From the NCBI RefSeq assembly GCF_000281045.1, contig NW_008246078.1, forward strand, positions 586,823 through 650,822: 64,000 nt of DNA, given 5' to 3'. The position numbers were made by a program, and so were the translations under genes. Under the pieces are notes generated by a model. It saw only the letters and a list, made by a program, of their open reading frames with translations, was not told the origin of the DNA and ran no database searches. This DNA comes from Saprolegnia diclina VS20. Lineage: Eukaryota; Oomycota; Saprolegniomycetes; Saprolegniales; Saprolegniaceae. Shown here piece by piece: positions 63,673-64,000 of this stretch (position 1 is the first letter of the stretch; every line of letters starts with the position of its first letter).

Positions 63673-64000
63673 CTACTTGATGCACGGGAAAGGCTGGACA
63701 TGCGGCATGTCGTCCATGAGCTTGAGCGCGTTGAGGTACTGCGTGTTGACATGCACCCAGTCCTTCTCAAGTAGCCCTTCGGTCCACGAACCTTGGACTG
63801 AGCTCGGGTTGTACTCATACCCGCTCTCGGGGTTGAGGGACCACATGTAGCCACCGGCGTACCCGGGCGTCTTGAGCATGCGCAGCACATTCTGTGTCAC
63901 GCGCTGCGTCGTCTTCTTCTCGTGGGCGTCAAGTGTAAAGAGGCCGCCAAATTCGCCGAGTACGAGCGCGCCGTCCTGGACGTGGCGGAGGTACCCAAAC
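63673..64000 (-). CDS. GH5-type cellulase/endoglucanase, C-terminal part (cut by window edge)
   Basis: From the window edge the minus strand reads open for 109 residues to a stop at 63673. LVLGEFGGLF carries the catalytic-nucleophile Glu of glycoside hydrolase family 5 (the GEFGG motif), and GGYMWSLNPESGYEYNPS is the conserved C-terminal strand of family 5 endoglucanases with its substrate-binding Trp. These enzymes cleave beta-1,4 or related glucans, in cell-wall remodelling or substrate digestion. The protein ends HVQPFPCIK, without a membrane anchor. The N-terminal part with signal peptide and acid/base Glu lies outside the window. Confidence 0.85.
   Translation of the reverse strand, partial: FGYLRHVQDGALVLGEFGGLFTLDAHEKKTTQRVTQNVLRMLKTPGYAGGYMWSLNPESGYEYNPSSVQGSWTEGLLEKDWVHVNTQYLNALKLMDDMPHVQPFPCIK

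Noticed and set aside
1-64000. CRISPR arrays, operons, prokaryotic promoters or plasmid origins
   Set aside because: None seen; spliced genes, housekeeping families and LINE elements show eukaryotic nuclear DNA.
1-64000. tRNA and rRNA genes
   Set aside because: No cloverleaf or rRNA-like stretch was recognised by eye; a covariance search would be needed to exclude them.

Overview
This is nuclear DNA from an oomycete, most likely of the Saprolegniales (water moulds such as Saprolegnia, Aphanomyces or Achlya). The signs are eukaryotic housekeeping genes (RPS16, NIP7, MED28, EMC8/9, complex I NDUFA1, GPI mannosyltransferase, palmitoyltransferase), GC-rich exons in compact genes, very short GT..AG introns of about 44-56 bp, a ciliary protein (CFAP141), and expansions of TKL receptor kinases, ankyrin proteins and very large membrane proteins. 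The genus is inferred. Splice junctions were read by eye from GT/AG signals, frame continuity and protein similarity; none is backed by transcript data.

Layout. 0-9 kb: 5' end of a nucleotide-sugar transporter (-), an SLC25A32-type mitochondrial carrier (-), NIP7 (-), RPS16 (+) and a coiled-coil protein (+). 9-24 kb: a small helical protein, a 108-bp inverted repeat, an EGF-repeat receptor kinase (-), a Cys/His zinc-finger protein (-), a PIG-Z/SMP3 mannosyltransferase with a homopolymer frameshift (-), EMC8/9 (-), MED28-like (+) and a class I/II aminotransferase (-). 24-38 kb: two ankyrin proteins, an ankyrin-DHHC palmitoyltransferase (-), a small secreted or membrane protein (-), a tandem pair of Cys-rich proteins built from symmetric phase-1 exons (-), and an FSP1/AIFM2-like oxidoreductase (-).

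38-42 kb holds the most striking gene. About 24 exons on the minus strand join into a protein of about 1009 residues: a CxxC..CxxC ribbon, a TIR domain with its catalytic-position Glu, a second degenerate TIR with Asp there, a STAND/NACHT-like NTPase, and a C-terminal SH2 domain. It looks like an NLR-like receptor that could couple TIR signalling to phosphotyrosine.

42-64 kb: NDUFA1 (+), a six-knuckle CNBP/Gis2 protein (-), a LINE fragment with inverted reverse-transcriptase sequence, CFAP141 (-), a 1703-residue internally duplicated membrane protein (-), then a cluster (52-57.5 kb) of seven small related proteins with a ubiquitin-like pattern, one of them broken. Interspersed in the cluster are a decayed CFAP141 copy, a second LINE copy with 15-bp target-site duplications, and a 100-N assembly gap. 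After it come a ubiquitin-like protein (-), a Myb/SANT-like protein (+), a complete tyrosine recombinase with a mitochondrial-type N-terminus (+), a small helical protein (+), a third LINE 3' end (+), and the 3' end of a GH5-type glucanase (-).

The genes are independent transcription units, not operons. The signalling genes (receptor kinase, SH2-containing TIR-STAND protein, palmitoyltransferase, ankyrin proteins) are typical accessory content. Repeats and duplications concentrate in the right half, between 44 and 58 kb.
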